A stretch of DNA of 19,582 nucleotides from Alistipes sp. Its GTDB lineage: Bacteria > Bacteroidota > Bacteroidia > Bacteroidales > Rikenellaceae. Made by a program: the position numbers and the translations under genes. This document shows, piece after piece, positions 6,758-14,535 of the stretch (the stretch's first letter is position 1; every line of letters begins with the position of its first letter). Location of the stretch: NCBI GenBank assembly GCA_017532885.1, contig JAFXIS010000090.1, positions 1 through 19,582 on the forward strand, in the 5' to 3' direction. The notes beneath the pieces are model-generated. The model saw nothing but the letters and a program-made list of their open reading frames with translations. It searched no databases and was not told the origin of the DNA.

Positions 6758-8875
6758 ATGTCGGCACTAACATTTGACAAGAAAGAGTTGGGTAATTTGG
6801 AGTATTCGCTTCAACGAGAGATGCTTGCTACCGACCGTAAGGGCGGCTATATGAGCACTACAATCGTATGCTGTAATACTCGCAAATATCACGGACTTAT
6901 GGTTGCTCCGATAGATCAGAGCGATGAGGCGTATGTGTTGTTGTCGTCACTTGACGAAACCATTATTCAGCACGACCAGTCGTTCAATCTCGCTTTGCAC
7001 CGTTTTAAGGGTGTTTATGAGCCTCGTGGCCATAAGTACATTACCGATTTTGAGTACACTCCGACACCTACGATTACACATCGTGTGGGTGGCGTTATTT
7101 TGCGTAAGGAGTTGTTGTGGATTCATAAGCGTACACAGCTTATGATTCGCTATACTTTGGTGGATGCCCACTCTGACACCACCTTGCGTTTGCGCCCATT
7201 CTTCGCATTCCGTAACAAGCACGCGTTGTCGAAGGCAAATATGGATGCAAATGGTCGTTCGTATCCTATCGTGGGTGGCGTTAAGTGTAAGCTCTATGAG
7301 GGCTTCCCCTGGTTGCACCTTCAGACAAATAAGAGCGATGCCGAGTTTGTCGCTGCCCCCGATTGGTACTACGGCTTTGAGTACCCCGAGGAGATTAAGC
7401 GCGGTTACGACGGTTACGAGGATTTGCTCACTACGGGATATTTCGAGATGAATATCAAGAAGGGTGAGAGCATCATCTTCTCGGCAGCTACCGAGGAGGT
7501 AGCGTCGGCTGATGCCATTACCGAGATGTATGAGGCTTCGTTGGCTCGTCGTACACATAAGATTGATTTCATCAGCTGCTTGCACCATTCGGCTCGTCAG
7601 TTCGTTGTGCGCCGCCCGGGTGGTAGTACCGAGATGATTGCCGGTTATCCGTGGTATGGTACGGTAGGTCGTGATACCCTTATTTCTTTGCCCGGAATTG
7701 TTTTGGAGCAGGGTTATAAGGAGGATTGCCTCGATGTGCTGGATACCATGGTTGCGGGCATGCATAATGGCGATTTCGCAGGCTCGGCTTCTGCGCAGGT
7801 TGCTGCCGATGCCCCGTTGTGGTTCTTCTGGACCTTGCAGCATTTGGAGAAGCATATCACAGCCAAGAAGCTGTGGGAGCGCTATGGCGAGGCTATGAAG
7901 TCGATTTTGGAGGCTTATCGTCGTGGCTTCGGCGGTAAGGTTGTGTTGCATGACAACGGCTTGGTATGGGCTGCTGCCGAGGGTGAAGCACTCACTTGGA
8001 TGAATACTCAGGTGGATGGCAAGCCTGTGGCACAGCGTGCCGGTTATGCCGTTGAGATTGAGGCTTTGTGGTACAATGCTGTAAGCTATACATTGGATTT
8101 GGCACGCAAGATGAAGGATAAGGAGTTCGTTGAGCGTTGGGCGGATATGCCTGCTAAGACGAAGGAGTCGTTCATCTCGAAGTTCTGGTTGTCAGAGGAG
8201 GGTTATTTGGCCGATTATGTGAATGACTATGAAGTGAATGACTTCCGCCGCTCAAATATGATTGTAGCTTGTGCTTTGGATTACACAATGCTCGATGAGG
8301 GTCAGATTATGGATGTGTTGAGTGTTGTTCGTCAGCACTTGGTGACATCGCGCGGTTTGCGTTCGCTCTCTCCGCGTAACCCCAACTATGAGCCTTCGTA
8401 TGCCGATGACCAGCGTTCGCAGGATTTGGCATCACGCAACGGTTCAATCTGGATTTGGCCATTGATGTTGTATGTGAAGAGTTGCTTTGCGATTGCCGGG
8501 GAGCGTTTCTTGGCCGAGGCAGAGGAGATTCTCAACAACTTCGATGAGGAGATACAAACTGCATGTATTGGTTCTATAAGCGAGTGCTTTGAGGGCGATC
8601 CCCCATTCCATGCTCGCGGATGCTTGTCACAAGCTACGAGCGTTGGAGGCTTGCTCCATATCAAGATGCAGATTGATGCTATGAAGGGTGTAAAGCCCGC
8701 AAAACCGGCAAAGTCGGCTCCTAAAGCTAAGGCTGCAAAGGCAGAGAAGGCAGAGAAGGCTGCAAAAGCAGAGAAGAAGCCGGTAAAGAAGGCGGCTGCC
8801 GAGAAGAAGAGTGCCGCAAAAAAGACTACTGCAAAGACAGCAGTCAAGGATGAGAAGAAAAAGACGAAGAAATAA
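6758..8875 (+). CDS. Glycogen debranching enzyme (amylo-alpha-1,6-glucosidase type) with Lys/Ala-rich tail
   Basis: Predicted cytosolic enzyme that hydrolyses alpha-1,6 branch stubs left by phosphorylase. The N-terminal glycogen-debranching domain is recognised from REMLATDRKGGYMSTT followed by NTRKYHGLMVAP. The C-terminal (alpha/alpha)6-barrel domain has GTVGRDTLISLPG (Asp306), NGLVWAAAEGEALTWMNTQV and YAVEIEALWYNAV (Glu433, Glu435), all typical of the GH133-like bacterial family. The enzyme core ends near residue 642. The last 63 residues (643-705, bases 8684-8872) are low-complexity: 25 Lys and 18 Ala, with KAEKAEKAAKAEKK-type repeats resembling histone H1 tails. This is not part of the usual fold. 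Directly followed by the glycosyltransferase gene 15 bp later, so cotranscribed with it. It pairs naturally with the upstream phosphorylase. Confidence 0.93.
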   Translation: MSALTFDKKELGNLEYSLQREMLATDRKGGYMSTTIVCCNTRKYHGLMVAPIDQSDEAYVLLSSLDETIIQHDQSFNLALHRFKGVYEPRGHKYITDFEYTPTPTITHRVGGVILRKELLWIHKRTQLMIRYTLVDAHSDTTLRLRPFFAFRNKHALSKANMDANGRSYPIVGGVKCKLYEGFPWLHLQTNKSDAEFVAAPDWYYGFEYPEEIKRGYDGYEDLLTTGYFEMNIKKGESIIFSAATEEVASADAITEMYEASLARRTHKIDFISCLHHSARQFVVRRPGGSTEMIAGYPWYGTVGRDTLISLPGIVLEQGYKEDCLDVLDTMVAGMHNGDFAGSASAQVAADAPLWFFWTLQHLEKHITAKKLWERYGEAMKSILEAYRRGFGGKVVLHDNGLVWAAAEGEALTWMNTQVDGKPVAQRAGYAVEIEALWYNAVSYTLDLARKMKDKEFVERWADMPAKTKESFISKFWLSEEGYLADYVNDYEVNDFRRSNMIVACALDYTMLDEGQIMDVLSVVRQHLVTSRGLRSLSPRNPNYEPSYADDQRSQDLASRNGSIWIWPLMLYVKSCFAIAGERFLAEAEEILNNFDEEIQTACIGSISECFEGDPPFHARGCLSQATSVGGLLHIKMQIDAMKGVKPAKPAKSAPKAKAAKAEKAEKAAKAEKKPVKKAAAEKKSAAKKTTAKTAVKDEKKKTKK

Positions 8876-8890
8876 TAAAACAAGTATAGG

Positions 8891-10210
8891 ATGAGAGTAT
8901 TAATGTTTGGCTGGGAGTTCCCCCCTCATATTGCGGGAGGCTTGGGTACGGCGTGCTACGGCATGACGCGAGGTCTTGCGCGAAACGATGTGGAGGTCAT
9001 TTTCGTGATGCCTAAAGCATCGGGCGATGAGGATGAGCGATTTGTAAAGGTTGTCAATGCAAGTGATGTTGAGGCGCGCTATTGCGACTCTAAAATCGAG
9101 GGTGCAGATGATATCATGCGCAAGATATCGTTCATTCATATCGATTCAAACATGGTGCCTTATATCTCTCCCGAGGAGTGGAACACTTATCGTGAGGAGT
9201 ATGAGCGTACGGGTCGTAAATTCTGGGAGCGTGAGGGTGATAGCTGGACGCAGCGCTATACCTTCTCGGGGAAGTATGGTGCAAACCTTATGGAGGAGGT
9301 TGCCCGCTATGCAGTTGTCGCTGCCGAGGTGGCACGACAGTTGGAGGGGCAGTTCGATGTAATCCATGCTCATGACTGGCTGACATATTTTGCAGGTATT
9401 GCGGCAAAGCGTGTGTCGGGTAAGCCTTTGGTTGTGCATATGCACGCTACATCGTTTGACCGTTCGTCGAGCGATAATATCGATACCCGCGTTTACGATA
9501 TCGAGCGTGCCGGTATGGCAGCTGCCGATAAGGTAATCGCCGTGTCGAACCTTACGCGTAATATTATTATAGATAAGTATAACATTCCGGCTGAGAAGGT
9601 TATAACTGTTCACAATGCAGTCCGTTTCGCCGAGAAGGATAACGAACTTCCGGAGCGAGGCGTGGAGGATAAGATTGTGACATTCTTGGGCCGTATTACC
9701 TTCCAGAAGGGTCCCGACTACTTCGTTGAGGCTGCCGCAAAGGTTTTGAAGCGAGTTCCGAATGTGCGTTTCGTAATGGCAGGTTCGGGTGATATGATGA
9801 ATCATGTTATTCGTCGTGTAGCGCGCTTGGGTATCGCCGATAGATTCCACTTTACAGGTTTCTTGAAGGGCGATGATGTGCATAAGATGTTCCAACTCTC
9901 GGATGTCTATATCATGCCTTCGGTTTCGGAGCCTTTCGGAATCTCACCTTTGGAGGCTATGCGTGCAAATGTTCCGGTTATTATCTCGAAGCAGAGTGGT
10001 GTTGCCGAGGTTTTGGATTATGCCGTGAAGGTTGATTATTGGGATGTAGATGCTATGGCAGATGCCATTTATGGATTTGTTAAGTACCCCGCCTTGTCGA
10101 AGATGTTTGCCGAGAAGGGCTTGGAGGAGGTTACAGGTCTTAAGTGGAATAATGCCGCAGCGAAAATCAAGGCGGTATATCAGGACGCCATAAATGAGTG
10201 TGAAAAATAA
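8891..10210 (+). CDS. Glycosyltransferase, GT4/GT5 (GlgA-like) GT-B fold
   Basis: 439-aa retaining GT-B glycosyltransferase. The N-terminal Rossmann domain starts with RVLMFGWEFPPHIAGGLGTA (donor/acceptor loop G16-G17-L18-G19), as in glycogen/starch synthase-like proteins. The middle carries FDVIHAHDWLTYFAG. The C-terminal domain has FLGRITFQKGPD (Arg268 and Lys273, phosphate-binding in the family) and the E-x7-E motif E347-PFGISPL-E355. No signal peptide, so cytosolic. It sits 15 bp after the debranching gene and 17 bp before the GH57 gene, which points to a role in alpha-glucan synthesis or priming. The donor (UDP- or ADP-glucose) and acceptor cannot be read from the sequence. Because GT3 synthase is already present in the block, this could be a second synthase or a maltooligosaccharide-forming enzyme. 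Confidence 0.88.
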   Translation: MRVLMFGWEFPPHIAGGLGTACYGMTRGLARNDVEVIFVMPKASGDEDERFVKVVNASDVEARYCDSKIEGADDIMRKISFIHIDSNMVPYISPEEWNTYREEYERTGRKFWEREGDSWTQRYTFSGKYGANLMEEVARYAVVAAEVARQLEGQFDVIHAHDWLTYFAGIAAKRVSGKPLVVHMHATSFDRSSSDNIDTRVYDIERAGMAAADKVIAVSNLTRNIIIDKYNIPAEKVITVHNAVRFAEKDNELPERGVEDKIVTFLGRITFQKGPDYFVEAAAKVLKRVPNVRFVMAGSGDMMNHVIRRVARLGIADRFHFTGFLKGDDVHKMFQLSDVYIMPSVSEPFGISPLEAMRANVPVIISKQSGVAEVLDYAVKVDYWDVDAMADAIYGFVKYPALSKMFAEKGLEEVTGLKWNNAAAKIKAVYQDAINECEK

Positions 10211-10227
10211 TAAAAACGATAAAAAAT

Positions 10228-11448
10228 ATGAAAACAGTTTGCTTATATTTTCAAGTACACCAGCCATGGCGTTTGAAGGTTTACCGATTCTTCAACATCG
10301 GTAAGGACCACAACTACTTGGATGACTTCACCAATCGCGCTATCATGCAGAAGGTTGCACGCCAGTGCTATTTGCCGATGAACGCCCTGCTGTTGAACCT
10401 CATCAAAGAGAATAAGGGTGCTTTCAAGTGCACATTCTCTATTACGGGCTCTGCCGTTGAGCAGTTCCGTGCCTATGCTCCCGAGGTTTTGGATTCATTC
10501 CGCGCTTTGGCAGAGACAGGTTGTGTAGAGTTCTTGGCAGAGACCTACTCTCACTCTTTGGCTTCACTCTCATCGAAGGAGGATTTCGTAGAGCAGGTTA
10601 AGCTTCACTCAAAGATGATTAAGGATGAGTTCGGTAAGAAACCCGTTGCATTCCGCAATACGGAGCTTATCTATTCTGACGCTATCGGCGAGATGGTATC
10701 GGAGTTGGGCTTCAAGACAATCTTGGCCGAGGGTGCAAAGCATGTTATGGGCTGGAAGTCACCTGACTATGTATATACCAACGCTATTGATAACCGCTTG
10801 CGCGTGTTGTTGCGCAACTATAAGCTCTCGGATGATATTGCATTCCGCTTCTCGAACAAGGGTTGGGATCAGTATCCTTTGACAGCCGAGAAGTTCGCTT
10901 CATGGGTTAAGGAGGATGCCGGCGAGGTTGTTAATCTGTTTATGGATTATGAGACCTTCGGTGAGCACCAGAAGGCTACAACAGGTATCTTCGACTTCAT
11001 GAAGGCTTTGCCTAAGGCTATGCTTGCAACAGGAGAGTTGTCGTTCGCTACCGTAAGCGAGGCTGCGAAGGCATATCAGCCGGTGGGCGTTTTGCACTGT
11101 CCTCATGTTATGTCATGGGCCGACGAGGAGCGCGATGTTACCGCTTGGTTGGGTAACGAGTTGCAGAACGAGGCATTCGGTAAGCTCTATGCCATGAAGG
11201 ATAAGGTTAAGGCGTTGAAGAGTGCAGATTTCGAGTATGTTTGGAACTTCATGCAGACTTCAGACCACTTCTACTATATGGCTACAAAGTGGCTTTCGGA
11301 CGGCGATGTTCACTCATATTTCAACCCCTATGGCTCGTCATATGAGGCGTTTATCAACTATATGAATGTCTTGGCAGACTTCGAGATTGAGGTTGATAAG
11401 GCTTTGGCTGCAAAGAAGGGTGGTAAGAAGAAGGTCGCAACGGCGTAA
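10228..11448 (+). CDS. Glycoside hydrolase family 57 (alpha-amylase / glucanotransferase-like)
   Basis: 406-aa cytosolic GH57 enzyme acting on alpha-1,4-glucans. GH57 conserved regions are visible in order: QVHQPW (His11-Gln12-Pro13), FSITGSAVEQF, FRNTELIYSD (Glu146, expected nucleophile) and LFMDYETFGEH (Asp240, expected acid/base), then SWADEERDVTAWLGNELQ near the C-terminal helical part. The family includes alpha-amylases, 4-alpha-glucanotransferases and branching enzymes; at about 400 aa this one is shorter than the characterised GH57 branching enzymes, so hydrolase or transferase is more likely, though not provable here. The last 13 residues (AAKKGGKKKVATA) are basic, echoing the tail of the debranching enzyme. 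Last gene of the block, 17 bp after the glycosyltransferase, ending at a strong hairpin. Confidence 0.92.
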   Translation: MKTVCLYFQVHQPWRLKVYRFFNIGKDHNYLDDFTNRAIMQKVARQCYLPMNALLLNLIKENKGAFKCTFSITGSAVEQFRAYAPEVLDSFRALAETGCVEFLAETYSHSLASLSSKEDFVEQVKLHSKMIKDEFGKKPVAFRNTELIYSDAIGEMVSELGFKTILAEGAKHVMGWKSPDYVYTNAIDNRLRVLLRNYKLSDDIAFRFSNKGWDQYPLTAEKFASWVKEDAGEVVNLFMDYETFGEHQKATTGIFDFMKALPKAMLATGELSFATVSEAAKAYQPVGVLHCPHVMSWADEERDVTAWLGNELQNEAFGKLYAMKDKVKALKSADFEYVWNFMQTSDHFYYMATKWLSDGDVHSYFNPYGSSYEAFINYMNVLADFEIEVDKALAAKKGGKKKVATA

Positions 11449-11505
11449 GTTGTTGTGCGCAATATAAGGGGCAAAGCGATTCAGAGAAAATAGTCCCTAA
11501 AATAG

Positions 11506-11537
11506 AACGAGGTTGCTTCTTGTGGAGCAACCTCGTT
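11506..11537. terminator. Bidirectional terminator between convergent genes
   Basis: AACGAGGTTGCT (11506-11517) and AGCAACCTCGTT (11526-11537) form a perfect 12-bp stem with an 8-nt loop, between the GH57 gene (+) and the META lipoprotein gene (-). On the plus strand it is followed by TTTGC and a long A/T stretch (11541-11562); on the minus strand by CTATTTTAG. U-tracts are short, but stem strength and placement support termination in both directions. Confidence 0.8.
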
Positions 11538-11559
11538 TGCTATATTATATAATAATATA

Positions 11560-11985
11560 TTACTTCGTAACGGCCTTCAGTACAGCCTGCATATCGCCGT
11601 TCGAGAGCAACATCAACATGTCGCCATCTATCTCGTAGTGGGTTGTTTGGCTTAAAATCTTATGGAATGCCGCCTCTAACTCCGCATCGGGGCACATACG
11701 CTTTGTTGAAGCCATATCGCTGAATGTCATGTCGCGCTTATCGCTTATGGTGTATTTGCCGAAGATGCGGTTGCAGGCTCCCATGCCCGAAAACTCTCCG
11801 TCGGCTGCAAATGTGAATGTAAATTGCTCTGCCGAGATTTGCAGGTCGTGATTCATCATGCGCACGAGGTGCCACTCGCGACCTTCGAGCGATAGGTTGT
11901 TCTTTCCCTTACGGCAGGGGCAACAACCCATAAATAGAGCAGAAATCATTGCCACTACGATAGCCAATAAAATAATTTTTTTCAT
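11560..11985 (-). CDS. META-domain (HslJ-like) lipoprotein
   Basis: 141-aa exported lipoprotein. The N-terminus has a lysine pair, a hydrophobic stretch (residues 4-19) and a lipobox-like FMGC with Cys21 as the probable lipidated residue, followed by CPCRKGKN; the basic, non-acidic residues after the Cys suggest it stays on the periplasmic side. The mature part is a single META domain (DUF306): GREWHLVRM at the start, the signature GMGACNRIFGKY, and ASTKRMCPDAELEAAF. META/HslJ proteins are envelope proteins linked to stress or antibiotic tolerance in other bacteria; the molecular role is unclear. Convergent to the GH57 gene and divergent from the DUF1566-like gene, with its own promoter elements. 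Confidence 0.9.
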   Translation of the reverse strand: MKKIILLAIVVAMISALFMGCCPCRKGKNNLSLEGREWHLVRMMNHDLQISAEQFTFTFAADGEFSGMGACNRIFGKYTISDKRDMTFSDMASTKRMCPDAELEAAFHKILSQTTHYEIDGDMLMLLSNGDMQAVLKAVTK

Positions 11986-12025
11986 AGCGAATAGTTAAAA
12001 TCTAAATATATAACGCGCCCGTACG

Positions 12026-12057
12026 CAAAAATAGTGCAATCGGACGCTACAAAGATA
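12026..12057 (-). promoter_or_regulatory. Two -7 elements for the META lipoprotein gene
   Basis: The minus strand has TATTTTTG (plus-strand 12026-12033) and TATCTTTG (12050-12057), both exact TAnnTTTG matches 41 and 65 bp upstream of the start codon. Neither has a good -33 TTTG at 19-21 bp; the TTTG of the distal element lies 16 bp from the proximal one. Either or both could drive the gene. Confidence 0.55.
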
Positions 12058-12068
12058 ATGATTTTATG

Positions 12069-12076
12069 TATCTTTG
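12069..12076 (+). promoter_or_regulatory. -7 element for the 12141-13762 genes
   Basis: TATCTTTG is an exact TAnnTTTG match 65 bp upstream of the ATG at 12141. With the minus-strand element at 12050-12057 it forms a 9-bp inverted repeat (ACAAAGATA / TATCTTTGT, 12049-12077), so the two promoters lie back to back. No clear -33 element. Confidence 0.6.
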
Positions 12077-12140
12077 TGTAGAGATGTGTAATTTTGGGGC
12101 AGTGTCAATCTGTTTCGTGATAAGAAAATACTGAAAAACG

Positions 12141-13370
12141 ATGAAACGCATTTTTGTTATACTATTCTTTTTATGTTGCCTTACCGGTGAGAGTTTTGCG
12201 CAGAATAAGAGTTTCTATAAAGTTGGTGATTACTATAACGACGGCACAAAGGAGGGTGTAGTATTTGATGTGGCAGCAAGTGGTCGCAGAGGTAAAATTG
12301 TGAGTTTGACGCATTCAGACATTTTTTTATCGTGGGCGGTTAATAATGAGAACAAGCACTTAATAGGTGCCAATAGCATCTATGACGGTAAAGTGAATAC
12401 ACGGATAGTGATGGGTAAAGCCGGGTGGAGAAATAATTATCCTGCTTTTGCGTGGTGTGCCGATTTGGGTCTTGATTGGTATTTGCCGGCTCAAGAGGAA
12501 ATTAAGACGCTCTTGTTGAAAGACAATGTTCGCGAGGCTGTGAATCGTACTCTTGAAATGAAGGGTGGTAAATTGCTTCCTAAAATCGGTGAGATGATGT
12601 GGTATTGGACATCTACCGAGCACAAATATTATTCTAACGGTTATTCGGCTATACATGTAAGGACATCGGATGGATATGTAGGGCCGTATCCCCAGCATGG
12701 AAAGCTATTTGTGCGTGCTGTGGCGACTTTTGATTTAGGGGATGATACTTCCGCCGATTCGTCGGCTACACCTAAGAAATCAAAGAGCGTGTCGGGGTTG
12801 ATAGCTCGCGCCTATCAACGGGTGGCAAATCAAATGGACTACGAGAAGAAAATAGACCGTAAGGATTATATTTCGCCCAGAGAATTGATATATACTCCTA
12901 TGGCATTGTTTACTTCGCGAGATATCCCGATGGAGGCCGTGCATAGGATTACAGCGTCGGCAAAAGGAGTGAAGAAGTGCGAATTTAAGAGCGATAAATA
13001 TGATAGTGAGGTTCATGTAACGCCCGATGGCTTCTACCTTAGAGTACGCGGCTACGATGCTATGCCTTGTCGCTATATGACTGTTACTTACGACAATGAC
13101 AATCTGGACACAATGACCGACCTCTATTTCAATTATGCTATGCCTAAGGGTTGGCGAAAAGGTGATATCGCCAAATATGCCAAGGCCATCAGCGAGGATA
13201 TTAATATACTTGGGGCGCAGATGAAAAAACGCAGTTGGAGTGGAGGCTCTATCGGCTACCAATGCTATTATCAGGGGCATACAATATCAATTATGTATAA
13301 TACAAAATATATAAAATACTCAGAGCCTACAATCAGTGTATTGATAACATACGATAAAGAATTAAAATAA
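12141..13370 (+). CDS. Secreted DUF1566/Lcl-like domain protein
   Basis: 409-aa exported protein. Residues 1-20 are a signal peptide (Lys-Arg, hydrophobic core, ESFA before Gln21), so the mature protein would begin with Gln. Residues about 25-195 look like the Lcl C-terminal / DUF1566 fold: GDYYNDGTKEGVVFDV, LGLDWYLPAQEEI, WYWTSTEH (from Trp154) and KLFVRAVATF near its end. This fold is related to C-type-lectin-like modules and is found in surface proteins; binding function is not known. A short Ser/Thr/Asp linker follows. Residues about 215-409 I do not recognise: aromatic- and lysine-rich with alternating beta-like segments, ending in ISVLITYDKELK. It has no C-terminal sorting signal that I can see. 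It is 17 bp upstream of ridA and transcribed from the promoter at 12069. Confidence 0.8.
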   Translation: MKRIFVILFFLCCLTGESFAQNKSFYKVGDYYNDGTKEGVVFDVAASGRRGKIVSLTHSDIFLSWAVNNENKHLIGANSIYDGKVNTRIVMGKAGWRNNYPAFAWCADLGLDWYLPAQEEIKTLLLKDNVREAVNRTLEMKGGKLLPKIGEMMWYWTSTEHKYYSNGYSAIHVRTSDGYVGPYPQHGKLFVRAVATFDLGDDTSADSSATPKKSKSVSGLIARAYQRVANQMDYEKKIDRKDYISPRELIYTPMALFTSRDIPMEAVHRITASAKGVKKCEFKSDKYDSEVHVTPDGFYLRVRGYDAMPCRYMTVTYDNDNLDTMTDLYFNYAMPKGWRKGDIAKYAKAISEDINILGAQMKKRSWSGGSIGYQCYYQGHTISIMYNTKYIKYSEPTISVLITYDKELK

Positions 13371-13387
13371 TTAAAACTTAAATCATT

Positions 13388-13762
13388 ATGAAAAAGATTA
13401 TCGCTTCGCCTTTGGCGCCTAAAGCCGTAGGCCCATACTCTCAGGCAGTTGAAAACAATGGTACAATCTATGTTTCGGGTCAGCTTCCTATCGATGGCTC
13501 GACAGGTAAGATGGCAGAGAGCATCGAGGAGCAGACTCGTCAGTCGCTCACCAACCTGCGTTATATCTTGGAGGAGGCAGGTTACGCCTTGACCGATGTG
13601 GTTAAGACTACGGTTTTGCTCGACGATATCGCCGATTTTGCCGCTATGAACGGTGTTTATGCTACATTCTTTACCGAACAGATGCCTGCCCGTATGTGCT
13701 ACGAGGTTGCCAAGTTGCCTATGGGTGCAAAGGTCGAGATTGATGCCGTTGCAGTAAAGTAA
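13388..13762 (+). CDS. ridA: RidA family reactive enamine/imine deaminase
   Basis: 124-aa member of the RidA/YjgF/UK114 family, which as a cytosolic trimer hydrolyses reactive 2-aminoacrylate-type enamines released by PLP enzymes. Visible signatures: PKAVGPYSQAVENNGTIYVSGQLP at the N-terminus, LEEAGYALTDVVKTTVLLDD in the middle, and the C-terminal motif PARMCYEVAKLPMGAKVEIDAVAV, with Arg102 and Glu117 in the places of the catalytic Arg and Glu of RidA. Length is normal. It sits 17 bp after the secreted DUF1566-like gene, although its cytosolic role has no obvious link with its exported neighbours. Confidence 0.96.
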   Translation: MKKIIASPLAPKAVGPYSQAVENNGTIYVSGQLPIDGSTGKMAESIEEQTRQSLTNLRYILEEAGYALTDVVKTTVLLDDIADFAAMNGVYATFFTEQMPARMCYEVAKLPMGAKVEIDAVAVK

Positions 13763-13782
13763 TTCCACCGCACGCCATAATT

Positions 13783-13808
13783 TGTTGCCAATAGTAATCT
13801 GTTGCCAA
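13783..13808 (+). repeat. Direct repeat TGTTGCCAA x2
   Basis: TGTTGCCAA occurs at 13783-13791 and 13800-13808, 17 bp apart, in the gap between ridA and the barrel protein gene. It could be a regulator site or chance; no promoter consensus is seen nearby. Confidence 0.35.
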
Positions 13809-13849
13809 CAATAAAGTATCTAAAAACAGGCTATTCACCAAACTTTAAG

Positions 13850-14524
13850 ATGATGAGAAGGCTAAAATTACTGTCGATGATTCTGCTATTTTTGGCAGCA
13901 GGGAAATCGTATGCGCAGGATGTGACACGCAAAGTGGAGCAGGATGGGAACGACATCACGATAACCCGCACTCTGCCAAAGAGGATTGATAAGCATGAAT
14001 TTCGCGTGGGAGTGGGTAGCTACTCCCTGGCAACTGTGTTGTTTATGGATGGCATAGGTTGTTGCGACGATGTAGGGTATCGTGATTTCAGACACGACAT
14101 GATTAAGGCTGAAAGTTATCTAACGAAGGCTCGCTTCGTCGGTAACTACTCGCTGAGCTATGCCTATCACTCGCGTCGTTGGCTACAAGTTGGTGCAACC
14201 TTGACATTCGGAGCTACAATCCAGGCTCGCAGAGATAACATCACCAATGAAAAGATAAGCAACGAGAGCCAATATGCCGGTAGCGCTATGGCAACTGTGC
14301 GTTTTGTTTATCTTTATCGCGAGAGTGTGCAACTCTATTCGGGCTTGTCGGTTGGCCTCGCCGGAGGTTCCGGAGTGTGCCTTCCTTGGATAGACCCCAC
14401 ATTTTTTGGTTGCTCGTTTGGAAAGAATCTCTTTGGTTTTGCGGAGATTGGTGGCGGTCTTAGCGGTTGGGGCCGCATAGGTGTCGGCTACCGCTTTGAC
14501 TCAAAGACAAACACTTACAGATAG
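13850..14524 (+). CDS. Putative outer-membrane beta-barrel protein
   Basis: Unrecognised exported protein of about 225 aa. The start is ATG 13850 (or 13853): the in-frame TTG at 13802 would add 16 polar residues in front of a complete signal peptide (MMRRLKLLS, a hydrophobic core, then SYA before Gln-Asp). The mature part, from HEFRVGVGSYSLATVLF onward, alternates hydrophobic/polar with glycines (YSLSYAYHSRRWLQVGATLTFGA, then AMATVRFVYLYRESVQLYSGLSVGLAGG) and ends in IGVGYRFDSKTNTYR, the pattern of small Bacteroidetes outer-membrane barrels. It has four Cys, including a CC pair, unusual for an exported barrel. The next gene starts 11 bp downstream and its Shine-Dalgarno sequence overlaps this stop codon, so the two are translationally linked. 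Confidence 0.72.
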   Translation: MMRRLKLLSMILLFLAAGKSYAQDVTRKVEQDGNDITITRTLPKRIDKHEFRVGVGSYSLATVLFMDGIGCCDDVGYRDFRHDMIKAESYLTKARFVGNYSLSYAYHSRRWLQVGATLTFGATIQARRDNITNEKISNESQYAGSAMATVRFVYLYRESVQLYSGLSVGLAGGSGVCLPWIDPTFFGCSFGKNLFGFAEIGGGLSGWGRIGVGYRFDSKTNTYR

Positions 14525-14531
14525 GAGGTGA
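14523..14531 (+). promoter_or_regulatory. Full-length Shine-Dalgarno sequence AGGAGGTGA
   Basis: AGGAGGTGA matches the anti-SD region of 16S rRNA over nine bases, 4 nt before the ATG at 14536 (7 nt from the GGAGG core). It overlaps the stop codon of the upstream gene (14522-14524). The other starts in this window are A-rich and lack such a site, as is usual in Bacteroidetes. Confidence 0.75.
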
Positions 14532-14535
14532 GGCT

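Noticed and set aside
6947..7951. Long minus-strand reading frame (334 codons) inside the debranching gene
   Set aside because: It is antisense to a well-recognised enzyme, has no recognisable motifs, and arises from the codon bias of the plus-strand gene.
8386..8883. Minus-strand frame with a hydrophobic Phe/Ala-rich N-terminus
   Set aside because: The apparent membrane segment is only the reverse complement of the Lys/Ala tail codons.
13802..13849. TTG start extending the barrel protein upstream of its signal peptide
   Set aside because: It would put 16 polar residues before a complete signal peptide; ATG 13850/13853 is the natural start.
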